A DNA stretch of 33,858 nt from Candidatus Brocadiales bacterium (GTDB lineage Bacteria > Planctomycetota > Brocadiia > Brocadiales > Bathyanammoxibiaceae): positions 1 to 33,858 of the forward strand of contig JAUQZZ010000002.1 of NCBI GenBank assembly GCA_030586765.1, written 5' to 3'. Made by a program: the position numbers and the translations under genes. Positions 1 through 7,142 of this stretch are shown here, one piece after another. Within the stretch, counting starts at the first letter, position 1. Every line of letters begins with the position of its first letter. Under the pieces are notes generated by a model. It searched no databases, was not told the DNA's origin, and worked only from the letters and a program-made list of their open reading frames with translations.

Positions 1-86
1 GGTCCAAGCTCCACTAATGCTGTTAGTAAAGCCTGCCAGCGCATATTTTATACATAAATCTAAATTTATTTTATTGGAAACTGAAA
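1..86. other. Left edge, no gene recognised
   Basis: No recognisable gene. The plus strand is open from base 1 to a TAA at 55-57 (18 codons) and, in the next frame, to a TAA near 95. Either could be the tail of a gene entering from the left, but neither reads like a known protein end. The stretch is AT-rich after position 40. Confidence 0.4.
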
Positions 87-227
87 TTAGGTAATACGCC
101 ATGGTGAGTCACAATTACTGGAGTCTCTAAAATGGTTAGTTAAGGACGCTTCAAGTCTTACCTTGCAAAGAGGGCAAATTTGGGGCGAAATATCAATCCC
201 TGTTAGTTTTAACTTCTGGTCGGTCAT
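87..227 (-). pseudogene. Remnant of an IS91-type transposase C-terminus
   Basis: A 46-codon reading frame on the minus strand containing LTGIDIS followed by CPLCK. An LTGxDI...CPxC end is what I recall from the C-terminus of IS91-family (Y2 rolling-circle) transposases. Nothing resembling the catalytic part lies upstream; the frame instead runs into the hairpin cluster at 264-368, so this is at most a broken tail. The frame could be extended upstream to 341, but that part only translates the hairpins and is not credible protein. It could also be an unrelated short zinc-finger-like ORF. The family link is from memory and unverified. Confidence 0.35.
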
Positions 228-263
228 ATAATATTGTTGAGACCTCACAAAAGTACCAAAAAT

Positions 264-368
264 GGATAGGCAGCCTTTTATAGCCCAGGTGCTCTGCCAC
301 CTGGGCTGTGGGGACGGAGCCCCACAGCTATGACCCCGCATAAACGGGGCTAAAAGCCCCGCCTATCC
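264..368. repeat. Multi-hairpin palindromic element with terminal inverted repeats
   Basis: The ends GGATAGGC (264-271) and GCCTATCC (361-368) are perfect inverted repeats. Between them are four consecutive hairpins: AGCCCAGGTG/CACCTGGGCT (282-291/298-307, 6-nt loop), CTGTGGGG/CCCCACAG (306-313/320-327, 6-nt loop), CCCCG/CGGGG (334-338/345-349) and GGGGCT/AGCCCC (346-351/355-360, 3-nt loop). Hairpins 1/2 and 3/4 share arm bases, so they are partly alternative folds. The next inner stretch, CTTTTATAGCCC (275-286), can also pair with GGGGCTAAAAG (346-356 on the other side). No coding potential. It resembles a REP/MITE-type mobile palindrome. Confidence 0.75.
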
Positions 369-386
369 CTGGTGGGACAGCCTCTA

Positions 387-437
387 TTATTATACCTATT
401 CCTTCACCCTTTCTATCTTTGCACCAAGCTGGGCAAA
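387..437 (-). pseudogene. Diverged duplicate of the murA 3' end
   Basis: Minus-strand reading gives FAQLGAKIERVKE and then TAG, nearly the same as the end of the intact MurA (FAQLGARIERVQEEV). At the DNA level 387-437 aligns without gaps to 938-988, the murA 3' end plus 3 bp of downstream sequence; I count 8 mismatches in 51. The match stops abruptly 3 bp before the stop codon of the DUF2283 gene (441). Changes are conservative (R to K, Q to K), so this looks like the tail of a related murA allele rather than random decay. Confidence 0.8.
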
Positions 438-440
438 GCG

Positions 441-686
441 TTATTTAGGCTTGCCTCTTCCCGATTCAGGTGGACGTGTAGGCCTGGCAACATCTTCGAT
501 GACGACCTGCTTAAAGACATCTTTGTCGCCTAGACGTTTCACTGCGTCCAATATCTCGATTCCTGCCAGATGTCCCTCAGCGTCGTAATCTGCGGCTAAA
601 CCCTCGGCCAGATGTTTAGTAGTTACCGTTGTCTCTTTGAAGCGTATATAAAGGGCATCTACCTCAGGGTCATAAGTAATTTTCAT
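441..686 (-). CDS. DUF2283 family protein (orphan antitoxin-like)
   Basis: An 81-residue protein with the DUF2283 signature: an N-terminal beta-rich YDPEVDALYIRF stretch, then a GLAADYDAEGHLAGIEILDA core, which is the usual pattern of hydrophobic strands around a D-x-x-G-x-x-x-G-I-E-I-L motif. The tail is basic and Pro/Arg-rich. DUF2283 proteins often sit beside DUF4258 proteins and are treated as likely antitoxins; here no DUF4258 partner is visible on either side. The start is the ATG at 686, with AGAGGT six bases upstream. The upstream DNA is the inverted-repeat element at 701-842, and the stop lies next to the duplicated murA tail, so the gene sits inside accessory DNA. A second, longer DUF2283 gene is at 8331. 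Molecular function is unknown. Confidence 0.8.
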   Translation of the reverse strand: MKITYDPEVDALYIRFKETTVTTKHLAEGLAADYDAEGHLAGIEILDAVKRLGDKDVFKQVVIEDVARPTRPPESGRGKPK

Positions 687-700
687 TGGATTACCTCTTT

Positions 701-842
701 GAGACCTATGAAAAAGTAAGAAAAATCCTTCTTACTTGTCATTGCGAGCGTAGCGAAGCAATCTCCCGATGTATAAAAACTAGATTGCTTCAGGGCTAAA
801 GCCCTTCGCAATGACAACTTCGCTGGATTTTTCAGAGGTCTC
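701..842. mobile_element. MITE-like element with 15-bp terminal inverted repeats
   Basis: The ends GAGACCTATGAAAAA (701-715) and TTTTTCAGAGGTCTC (828-842) match as inverted repeats at 14 of 15 positions. Nested inside are AAGTAAGAA/TTCTTACTT (714-722/729-737), TGTCATTGCGA/TCGCAATGACA (737-747/806-816), GAAGCAATCT/AGATTGCTTC (755-764/782-791) and AGGGCT/AGCCCT (792-797/800-805). The TCATTGCGAGCG...GAAGCAATCT core is a palindromic repeat that I recall as common in intergenic DNA of many uncultured bacteria. There is no transposase inside, so it would need to be mobilised in trans. A 63-codon minus-strand frame across it is just a translation of the palindrome. The same terminal repeat recurs at 22861-22945. 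Confidence 0.75.
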
Positions 843-864
843 CTCTCTATATTTATATATTTAT

Positions 865-923
865 TGTAGCGCAAGGCTTTAGCCCTGCCCCCATAATAAG
901 CAGACCTAAAGGTCTGCGCTACA
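865..923. repeat. Second palindromic element, abutting murA
   Basis: Ends TGTAGCGCA (865-873) and TGCGCTACA (915-923) are perfect inverted repeats. Inside are GGCT/AGCC (875-878/881-884) and CAGACCT/AGGTCTG (901-907/910-916). It ends 17 bp past the murA stop codon and could act as a processing or weak termination hairpin for murA mRNA, but there is no clean U-tract. Its outer sequence differs from the 701-842 element. Confidence 0.7.
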
Positions 924-940
924 GAGTTAATAAAATTTTA

Positions 941-2230
941 TTATACCTCCTCCTGCACCCGTTCTATCCTTGCGCCCAGTTGGGCAAATTTGGCCTCCAG
1001 AGACTCGTAACCCCTGTCCAGGTAGTGGAGACCACTGATTTCGGTGGTGCCTTTTGCTACTAGACCCGCTAAGACCAGGGCCGCCCCGGCCCTCAAATCA
1101 GAGGCCGTTACCTGGGCCCCAGAGAGATGGGACACCCCATTAACTATGGCGCTAGGGCCTTCCTTTCTTATGCTGGCGCCCATTCTGTTCAGTTCTGCAA
1201 TATGCATAAACCTGTCGGGAAAGACCTTCTCAGTAATAACGCTTGTACCCTGGGCAATACTTAGTAAAGACATTAACTGAGGTTGCATATCTGTGGGTAA
1301 TCCCGGATAGGGAAGGGTTGTAATAGAGGTAGAAAGGATATTATCTCCACCCTTTACACTACAGCCCCATAGCTCCTGGGTAATCTCAACCCCTATATCA
1401 CGAAACTTTTCCATAACTGCGCCCAGGTGGTCTAACCTGACGTTCTCCAATACTACGTCGCCCCTTGTAATGGCAGCAGCGGCCATAAATGTGCCGGCTT
1501 CAATCCTGTCGGGGATAATCTGGTAATCTACGGAATGGAGCTCCTTCACACCTTCAATAATTAAACGGTTGGTGCCTACACCAGATATCTTTGCCCCTGC
1601 CTGGATAAGGAAGTTGGCCAGGTCCTGCACCTCAGGTTCACAGGCGGCGCTCTCAATAACAGTGGTGCCTTCTGCCAGGGTAGCGGCCATCATAATGTTA
1701 CAGGTGCCGAGGACTGTAGAGCCGTAGGCCCCACCTAGATATATCTCCGCCCCTTTCAGCCTATCGGCCTTGGCCACTACATAGCCGTCCTTGAAGGATA
1801 TCTCTGCCCCCAGGGTCTGGAGACCCTTTATGTGGAGGTCTATGGGGCGCTGTCCTATTACACAGCCACCTGGCAGGGCAACCTTGGCCTTACCACGACT
1901 TCCCAGGAGGGGGCCCAGCACACATATAGAGCCGCGCATCTCATTAACTAGCTCGTAAGGGGCTGTTACAAGGTTTTCCTTCTCTGTGCATATCTCTAGA
2001 ACCCCTTCCCCTGAGTGATTCACCTGGAGCCCTAAGAAGCACAGAAGTTCTTCCATGAGCTTCACGTCAGTAAGTTGTCTGGGTATGCCTTTTATGCGAG
2101 AAGTGCCCTGGGTAAGGATACAGGCCGCTATGATGGGTAAGGCAGCATTTTTGGCCCCACTTATATTCACCCTTCCCTTGAGACGGCCACCGCCCTGGAT
2201 GACTATCTTATCCCTCACGCTGCCTGGCAA
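941..2230 (-). CDS. murA: UDP-N-acetylglucosamine 1-carboxyvinyltransferase
   Basis: Cytoplasmic enzyme that transfers enolpyruvate from PEP to UDP-GlcNAc, the first committed step of peptidoglycan synthesis. Its 429 residues match the family's usual 420-430. The SGAKNAALP substrate motif is near residue 25, the active-site Cys is at about 123 in LPGGCVIGQRP (the fosfomycin-sensitive Cys form), and FPDRFMHIAEL lies late in the protein. The start is a TTG at 2230 with a GGCGG-rich stretch upstream; a GTG four codons in (2218) is an alternative. Either start lies within the 3' end of prmC (overlap about 23 or 11 bp), indicating translational coupling. It is the last gene of the minus-strand block. 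A diverged copy of its final 51 bp lies at 387-437. Confidence 0.97.
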   Translation of the reverse strand: MPGSVRDKIVIQGGGRLKGRVNISGAKNAALPIIAACILTQGTSRIKGIPRQLTDVKLMEELLCFLGLQVNHSGEGVLEICTEKENLVTAPYELVNEMRGSICVLGPLLGSRGKAKVALPGGCVIGQRPIDLHIKGLQTLGAEISFKDGYVVAKADRLKGAEIYLGGAYGSTVLGTCNIMMAATLAEGTTVIESAACEPEVQDLANFLIQAGAKISGVGTNRLIIEGVKELHSVDYQIIPDRIEAGTFMAAAAITRGDVVLENVRLDHLGAVMEKFRDIGVEITQELWGCSVKGGDNILSTSITTLPYPGLPTDMQPQLMSLLSIAQGTSVITEKVFPDRFMHIAELNRMGASIRKEGPSAIVNGVSHLSGAQVTASDLRAGAALVLAGLVAKGTTEISGLHYLDRGYESLEAKFAQLGARIERVQEEV

Positions 2231-3104
2231 TTATTACCCGCCTTATGCCTTGAAGGTCCTTTACTAGGGTAATATCCCCTAGTTCTGCCACCCCCCTTAG
2301 AAGCGCTTCCACCCCATCTGCCTGGTCTTCTCCCAGCTCCAGGACAAGCCAGCCCCCTGGCCTTAGCCATCTCGGTGCACCCTTCACTATGACACGGTAG
2401 CAATCCAGCCCCTCCCCGCCCCCAAGGAGGGCCCTGGGGTCCTCGTAGTCCCTAACCTCTGGCTGAAGGGCCTTCCACTCCCCCTCCGGCACATAGGGTG
2501 GATTAGAGACTATAAAATCTACATGGCCTTCCAGGCCAAGCCCTTCAAAGGGCTCGTAGAGGGAACCATGCAAAAAGGAGACCCTGTCTTCCACTAAATA
2601 TCTCTCAGCGTTTAGTCTGGCCAGTCTCAAGGCCTTTTGGGAGATATCAGAGGCATAGACCCTTGCACCGACTATCATCACCGCCAGGGAGACGGCTATA
2701 TTGCCACTGCCCGTGCCTATATCCAGTATCTTTACCTCCTTGGAGACATCCGCCCTCTCTAGGACCGCCTCCACCACGAGCTCTGTCTCTGGCCTGGGGA
2801 TAAATATACCCTTTTTGATTAAAAAGTCTAGGGACATAAATTCAACGTGCCCTACAAGGTATTGCAAGGGTATGCGCTTTGACCTCTTAGAGATGGCCCT
2901 CTTGAAGCGTCCGAGGGGCTTTTTCTCCAGGGTATCATGGAGTCTGGCATAGAGTTGGTGGCGAGGTAGGCCCATGACCTCCCCGAGCAGTATCTCGGCG
3001 TCCAGGCGGGCGGAATCTATTCCTACCTCCTCTAAGAGCCTTGTTGCCCTAGTCAAGGCCTCTTGAAGGCTTGGTCCCTTCTTTTCTGTAGGTGGACGGC
3101 TCAT
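2208..3104 (-). CDS. prmC: Release factor glutamine methyltransferase
   Basis: SAM-dependent N5-glutamine methyltransferase that modifies the GGQ loop of class I release factors. The 298-residue protein has an N-terminal helical substrate-recognition region (residues 1-90), the SAM-binding LDIGTGSGNIAVSLA motif near 125 and the hallmark catalytic NPPY motif in SNPPYVPEG near 190. It lies directly downstream of prfA, its substrate's gene, as in many bacteria. The ATG at 3104 has no evident Shine-Dalgarno; the 43-bp gap to prfA is pyrimidine-rich on the coding strand. The 3' end overlaps murA. Confidence 0.95.
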   Translation of the reverse strand: MSRPPTEKKGPSLQEALTRATRLLEEVGIDSARLDAEILLGEVMGLPRHQLYARLHDTLEKKPLGRFKRAISKRSKRIPLQYLVGHVEFMSLDFLIKKGIFIPRPETELVVEAVLERADVSKEVKILDIGTGSGNIAVSLAVMIVGARVYASDISQKALRLARLNAERYLVEDRVSFLHGSLYEPFEGLGLEGHVDFIVSNPPYVPEGEWKALQPEVRDYEDPRALLGGGEGLDCYRVIVKGAPRWLRPGGWLVLELGEDQADGVEALLRGVAELGDITLVKDLQGIRRVIIARQREG

Positions 3105-3147
3105 AGAAAGGAAGGAGGATTAGAGGGGTTAAAGGGTTGGTGAGGGA

Positions 3148-4239
3148 TTAGGAGGCCGCTGCCAGGAGTTTTAATTGTTCCTCTTTCTCGAAGGCCAGGA
3201 GCTTTTCTATCAGTTCCTCCATACGGCCCAACATCACACTCTCAAGGTCGTAAAGGGCAAAATTTATCCTGTGGTCTGTGACGCGGTTCTGGGGGAAGTT
3301 GTAAGTTCTAATCTTTTCGCTCCTGTCGCCTGTACCTATCTGGACCCTGCGGGCCTTATCCCTTTTTGTCCTCTCTTGCTCCTCTATAGACTCATGGAGA
3401 CGGCTTCTAAGGATACGCATGGCCTTTGCCTTGTTTTTGTGCTGAGATTTTTCGTCCTGGCATCTCACAGTAATACCTGTAGAGATGTGGGTTATCCTTA
3501 CTGCAGAACTTGTCTTATTTACCTTCTGGCCCCCAGGGCCTGAGGACCTCATGGTCTCTATCTTGAGGTCTTTAGGGTCTATATTTATCTCTACCTCTTC
3601 AATCTCTGGCAGCACAGCTACAGTGGCAGCAGAGGTATGTATCCTGCCCTGGGTTTCGGTGGCTGGTACCCTCTGTACCCTATGGGTCCCACTCTCGTAG
3701 CGGAGCTTCTGGTAAGCGCCCCCCCCTTCCACAGAGAAGATAATCTCTTTAAACCCACCTAACTCGGTAGGGCTACTATCAAAGACCTCCACCTTCCACC
3801 CCTGTCTCTCAGCATACTTTACATACATCCTGAAGAGGTCTGCAACGAAAAGGCCTGCTTCCTCCCCTCCTGTCCCAGCGCGAACCTCCACTATCACCCC
3901 TTTATGGGCGTTGCTATCCTTAGAAAGGAGCAGGTCTTTTATCTCCTCAAGGAGCTCTTCCTCCCTTTTATCTATCCCCTGGAGTTCTTCCTGGGCCAGA
4001 TGACGCAATTCCTCATCATGGCCCCCTTCGGAGATTATCTTCCTGGCCTCTTCTTTCTTAGAGAGGAGGTCGTTCAGTTGGAGGTACTTGCTGACTATCT
4101 TGGTCAGACCGCCTCGTTCCTTCATGTAGGCACTGTACTGTGGGGGATTGGTTATCACTGCTGGGTCTGCTATTAGTTGCTCCAGCTGTACATACCTTTC
4201 ATGGAGGGTTTTTAGTTTCTGTACTAATCCTTTATCCAT
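3148..4239 (-). CDS. prfA: Peptide chain release factor 1
   Basis: Recognises UAA and UAG stop codons and triggers peptide release on the ribosome. The 363-residue length is typical of RF1. Visible are the N-terminal helical domain, RVPATETQGR with the PAT tripeptide (the PxT anticodon-like motif that marks RF1 rather than RF2), and the catalytic GGQ in SSGPGGQKVNKTSSAV. The ATG at 4239 shares one base with the rpmE stop codon (TAATG), so translation is probably coupled. Its modifying enzyme prmC follows. Confidence 0.97.
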   Translation of the reverse strand: MDKGLVQKLKTLHERYVQLEQLIADPAVITNPPQYSAYMKERGGLTKIVSKYLQLNDLLSKKEEARKIISEGGHDEELRHLAQEELQGIDKREEELLEEIKDLLLSKDSNAHKGVIVEVRAGTGGEEAGLFVADLFRMYVKYAERQGWKVEVFDSSPTELGGFKEIIFSVEGGGAYQKLRYESGTHRVQRVPATETQGRIHTSAATVAVLPEIEEVEINIDPKDLKIETMRSSGPGGQKVNKTSSAVRITHISTGITVRCQDEKSQHKNKAKAMRILRSRLHESIEEQERTKRDKARRVQIGTGDRSEKIRTYNFPQNRVTDHRINFALYDLESVMLGRMEELIEKLLAFEKEEQLKLLAAAS

Positions 4240-4463
4240 TACACCTTCTCTTCTTTCGCAGGCTCACTTACCTTAAACCTGCGGCGGAACCTCTCCACCT
4301 TACCCGTAGTGTCCACCAGCTTCTGCTTTCCAGTATAAAAGGGATGACACTTAGAACAAATCTCTACAGCTATCTTTGGCTTGGTGGATCGGGTCTTAAA
4401 ACTCTCTCCACAACCGCAGGTTACTGTAGCTTCTACATATTCTGGATGGATGCCTTCTTTCAT
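4239..4463 (-). CDS. rpmE: 50S ribosomal protein L31
   Basis: Small (74 aa) large-subunit ribosomal protein. The zinc-binding cysteines are present: CGCG near residues 16-18 and CSKCHPF near 36-39, so this is the C+ (zinc) form. The start HPEY and the HPFYTGKQK segment are characteristic. The ATG at 4463 has GAGGT six bases upstream. It heads a coupled rpmE-prfA-prmC-murA run and has its own promoter candidate at 4493-4521. Confidence 0.96.
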   Translation of the reverse strand: MKEGIHPEYVEATVTCGCGESFKTRSTKPKIAVEICSKCHPFYTGKQKLVDTTGKVERFRRRFKVSEPAKEEKV

Positions 4464-4492
4464 CTCCTTACCTCACAATCTTTATCTAATAA

Positions 4493-4521
4493 ATTTTAAC
4501 AAAACACAGGGCTAAGGGCAA
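4493..4521 (-). promoter_or_regulatory. Candidate sigma70 promoter for rpmE-prfA-prmC-murA
   Basis: On the minus strand TTGCCC, a 17-bp spacer and TAAAAT precede the rpmE start by about 30 bp. The -10 matches 5 of 6 and the -35 matches 4 of 6 consensus bases. It lies in the gap after resB, so the ribosomal and release-factor genes can be transcribed independently of cytochrome maturation. Confidence 0.4.
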
Positions 4522-4530
4522 TACAAAAGG

Positions 4531-6018
4531 CTAATGGGTCCTGGCCTCTTCCTTGCTATAAGAGGCTCCTACGAAGTTCTTTAATCTTTCTATCAGCCTG
4601 GATTCATCCCCCCAGACGCCAGCCCTTTGCAGATTGAAATAAAGAACACTGCCTGAGGGTGCCCTCTCCACCAGGTAGCTGGCCCTGTACCACCTCCCCC
4701 AGGCCCTAAAGAGCATCCCAAAGAATATCACCGGGGCCACTACCCAAAGGATGGGGACCCCTGGGTCGTGACGGTAGCTGAGGACTGTACCAGCACGGAT
4801 ATTTTCCACCCTTAACTTCACACCCATAATCTCCTTACCTTCTCCTTCAAAGAGCTTGAAGACCTGCGGTTTTTTTTCCTCTCCACCCTCCGGAGTGGAA
4901 TAGGTAAGTCTCAGAAAGGGCTTCAGGGTGCAGGCCTTACCGTCCTTGAGATGTAAGGTGCCTGAGACGACCTGCTGGGTAGCGAACTCCCCCTCCACAC
5001 CTGGGAGTTTATAATGACCCTTTTCGTCGGGAGAGAGTTTGTCGTCTCCTGCGTAAAGGTCAAACTTGTAGTCGTAGGCACTCTGGTATAGGGTTAGACC
5101 TCTATAACGAAGGGGCACGTTCACCTTGACGATTGCTTCCTTTTGGGGTATACCTTTTTCGTATACAACCAAATGGCTTGAGTATTCGATAGGATAGTAG
5201 CTATCCTCGGGAGAAGCAACGGTAAGCCCTCCCAGGCTCAAGGTTTCCTTTAGCCTGGGGCCAAAACCCTTCGCGGGGAAGTCCTTTACTATAGGTTTAG
5301 GGACATATTTTATGGAAAAACCTTTTAGCCCTAGCTTAAATCTTTTTTCCTCTGGAATGATTAGGTTCTCTGAGGAGTGCATGAGCTTACTCCACTTGGT
5401 CTGCTGGGATACGGTAGCTACCTCCGCAGGCTCCCCAGGGTATATGGTAAGCTCGGACTCAAAGGCAAAAAGAAAGGTTATGGTAGCCCCTATAACCGCT
5501 AGGATAATGGACAGATGATATGCCAGGGAGAGCCATACATAGTGGGGGAAGCCCTGTTCATAAATCCCCCCAGAATGCACCTCTTCGCCACGGATGCGGG
5601 AAGACTTCTTCAGGAATAGCCTCCAGCGGAAAAAGGTCTCTACCTTTCTTGTGACCTCCTCTGGAGAATAGGGCAGGGGGAGCTTGACCGTGGCCCTATG
5701 GGCAGAGAGGGTAGTAGGGGTCAGTTCTGCAGGCCTCCTTATCCTTATCATCCACAGGAGGCGCCTATAGACACAAAATCCCAGGTTTAAGAAAAGAAGC
5801 CCTACTGTGGTAAGAAACCAGGGTCCTGAATAAACGTTCAGGAGGTCTAGGCCCTCTATGACGTTACGTACAAATCCTGTAGCCTTTATCTGTTCGTAAC
5901 TACCTCCGTAGGGAAGGACGTTCCCCACCAGGAAGAAGAGCATTAATATAGCAAAAAGTACAATAGTGGTCTTGGTGGAGGTCAAGACATTGTATAAGGC
6001 CTCAAGTATTCTACTCAT
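4531..6018 (-). CDS. resB: Cytochrome c biogenesis protein ResB/Ccs1
   Basis: Membrane component of System II cytochrome c maturation, which with CcsA presents heme and the reduced apocytochrome for ligation outside the membrane. 495 residues with four predicted membrane spans: about 17-36 (TTIVLFAILMLFFLVGNVLP), 67-87, 159-186 (YHLSIILAVIGATITFLF) and 430-455. A large extracytoplasmic domain lies between spans 3 and 4, as is usual for ResB. The conserved GNVLP after span 1 and the CVYRR after span 2 fit the family. It lies 61 bp downstream of ccsA. The tetraheme protein at 24071 is a plausible client. Confidence 0.93.
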   Translation of the reverse strand: MSRILEALYNVLTSTKTTIVLFAILMLFFLVGNVLPYGGSYEQIKATGFVRNVIEGLDLLNVYSGPWFLTTVGLLFLNLGFCVYRRLLWMIRIRRPAELTPTTLSAHRATVKLPLPYSPEEVTRKVETFFRWRLFLKKSSRIRGEEVHSGGIYEQGFPHYVWLSLAYHLSIILAVIGATITFLFAFESELTIYPGEPAEVATVSQQTKWSKLMHSSENLIIPEEKRFKLGLKGFSIKYVPKPIVKDFPAKGFGPRLKETLSLGGLTVASPEDSYYPIEYSSHLVVYEKGIPQKEAIVKVNVPLRYRGLTLYQSAYDYKFDLYAGDDKLSPDEKGHYKLPGVEGEFATQQVVSGTLHLKDGKACTLKPFLRLTYSTPEGGEEKKPQVFKLFEGEGKEIMGVKLRVENIRAGTVLSYRHDPGVPILWVVAPVIFFGMLFRAWGRWYRASYLVERAPSGSVLYFNLQRAGVWGDESRLIERLKNFVGASYSKEEARTH

Positions 6019-6079
6019 AGTATTCTTAGTAAAGGGTTTTCATGGAATGGAGGCAATGTCAAGAAGGCCAGCCAGCCCT

Positions 6080-6967
6080 TTAGTAGGCATGCATACTGTA
6101 GAGGCCAAAGAGTCTTGTCAGGAACCCTGACCCCATAAAGGTGATGAGCATAGAGGCGAAACCCAGGAGACAGAAGACGGAGCCCCAGGACTCCTTCCAC
6201 TTTGGTATGCTCATGGTATGGAGATACATACCGAAGGCCGTCCAGGTAATGAGGGAAAGTATCTCAAAGGGGTCCCAGGACCAGTACCTCCCCCAGGCCT
6301 CATCGGCCCAGGCAGCCCCAGAGACTATTCCAAAGGTCAGCAGAGGAAAACCCAAAAGGACCAGATTATAGGACAACTTGTGGAAGGGGTCTACGTCAAG
6401 GGAGGGCAGTCCAAAATCCTCCCAGGTCCTTCTGCCATATTGGAGGGCCTTAATTATCAGATAAGAGAGTTCCACGGAGCATCCCACCACGAAGACCGCA
6501 TAGGCCCCAAAGGCTATGAGCACGTGCCAGAAGTACCATGGGCTCTGCAAGGCAGGTGCTAAGGGGGTTACCGCTGGACTGTACTTGTTAATGGCCAGGA
6601 AGAGCGCCGCTATGGAGAGCATAGTAACGAAGATGCCCGGCAGGGTAAGCTCCCTCCACCTCCTCCTTATATATAGATAAGTCGCCGTATTACACCAGGC
6701 AAACCAGGAAAGGCATTCGTATTTATTCTGCACAGGGGGCTGGCCCTCCTCTATCCATCTAACTATTATCAGGAGGGTATGGGCAATTACAGCCAGGTAT
6801 AAGAGCCTTGTGGCCATCCTGCCCACAGCAAAATTTCTGAAAAAGGTGCTCACCCCAAACTGCAGTATGTGCAATAGGCAGCTTAATGAGTAAAGGATGA
6901 TGACCGCAAATAATATCCTGAGTTCCAGGGTCAATAGGCTACTATCGCGGACAAAGACCTCTTCCAT
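6080..6967 (-). CDS. ccsA: Cytochrome c biogenesis protein CcsA (heme handling)
   Basis: Polytopic membrane protein that binds heme and, with ResB, forms the System II cytochrome c synthetase. It has 295 residues with about eight hydrophobic spans. The tryptophan-rich WWD-type motif is clear near residue 225 (AWGRYWSWDPFE), flanked by histidines in the WHVLIAFGAY and YLHTMSIPKW segments that serve as heme ligands in the family. The start at 6967 is an ATG with AAGGAG eight bases upstream. It is the first gene of the minus-strand block and is divergent from panC. Confidence 0.94.
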   Translation of the reverse strand: MEEVFVRDSSLLTLELRILFAVIILYSLSCLLHILQFGVSTFFRNFAVGRMATRLLYLAVIAHTLLIIVRWIEEGQPPVQNKYECLSWFAWCNTATYLYIRRRWRELTLPGIFVTMLSIAALFLAINKYSPAVTPLAPALQSPWYFWHVLIAFGAYAVFVVGCSVELSYLIIKALQYGRRTWEDFGLPSLDVDPFHKLSYNLVLLGFPLLTFGIVSGAAWADEAWGRYWSWDPFEILSLITWTAFGMYLHTMSIPKWKESWGSVFCLLGFASMLITFMGSGFLTRLFGLYSMHAY

Positions 6968-7013
6968 GATACCGACTCCTTAAGGCTTGTTTTCTTGGGC
7001 AGTTTAATTTATT

Positions 7014-7042
7014 ATTTTATCAATAAAAGATTGGAAATGCAA
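7014..7042 (-). promoter_or_regulatory. Candidate sigma70 promoter for ccsA
   Basis: Minus-strand TTGCAT, a 17-bp spacer and TAAAAT, with the -10 about 46 bp upstream of the ccsA ATG. It drives ccsA-resB and possibly reads on to rpmE-murA. Confidence 0.5.
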
Positions 7043-7083
7043 TGCCCAATCTAACAACTCTGTCCGATACCAGTGATTTCCAT

Positions 7084-7112
7084 TTGACAAGAGACCCTGG
7101 TGTTGATAACAT
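7084..7112 (+). promoter_or_regulatory. Sigma70 promoter for the pan operon
   Basis: A perfect TTGACA box, a 17-bp spacer and TAACAT (4 of 6). The -10 ends 30 bp before the panC ATG. One transcript could cover panC, the DUF4258/DUF2283 pair, panD and lgt, because the gaps between these genes are 37 bp or less. Confidence 0.6.
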
Positions 7113-7142
7113 CCAAGTTTAATACGGCCAAGGACTAAAGAG

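Noticed and set aside
228..341. N-terminal extension of the possible transposase remnant
   Set aside because: This part only translates the hairpin cluster and its flank; no homology is apparent.
683..874. 63-codon minus-strand frame containing LRRALALKQSSFYTSGDCFATLAMT
   Set aside because: It is a direct translation of the palindromic element at 701-842 and has no protein-like features or start signal.
1..940. CRISPR array from the repeated inverted repeats
   Set aside because: The repeats are inverted and of different sequence, not regularly spaced direct repeats, and no cas gene is present.
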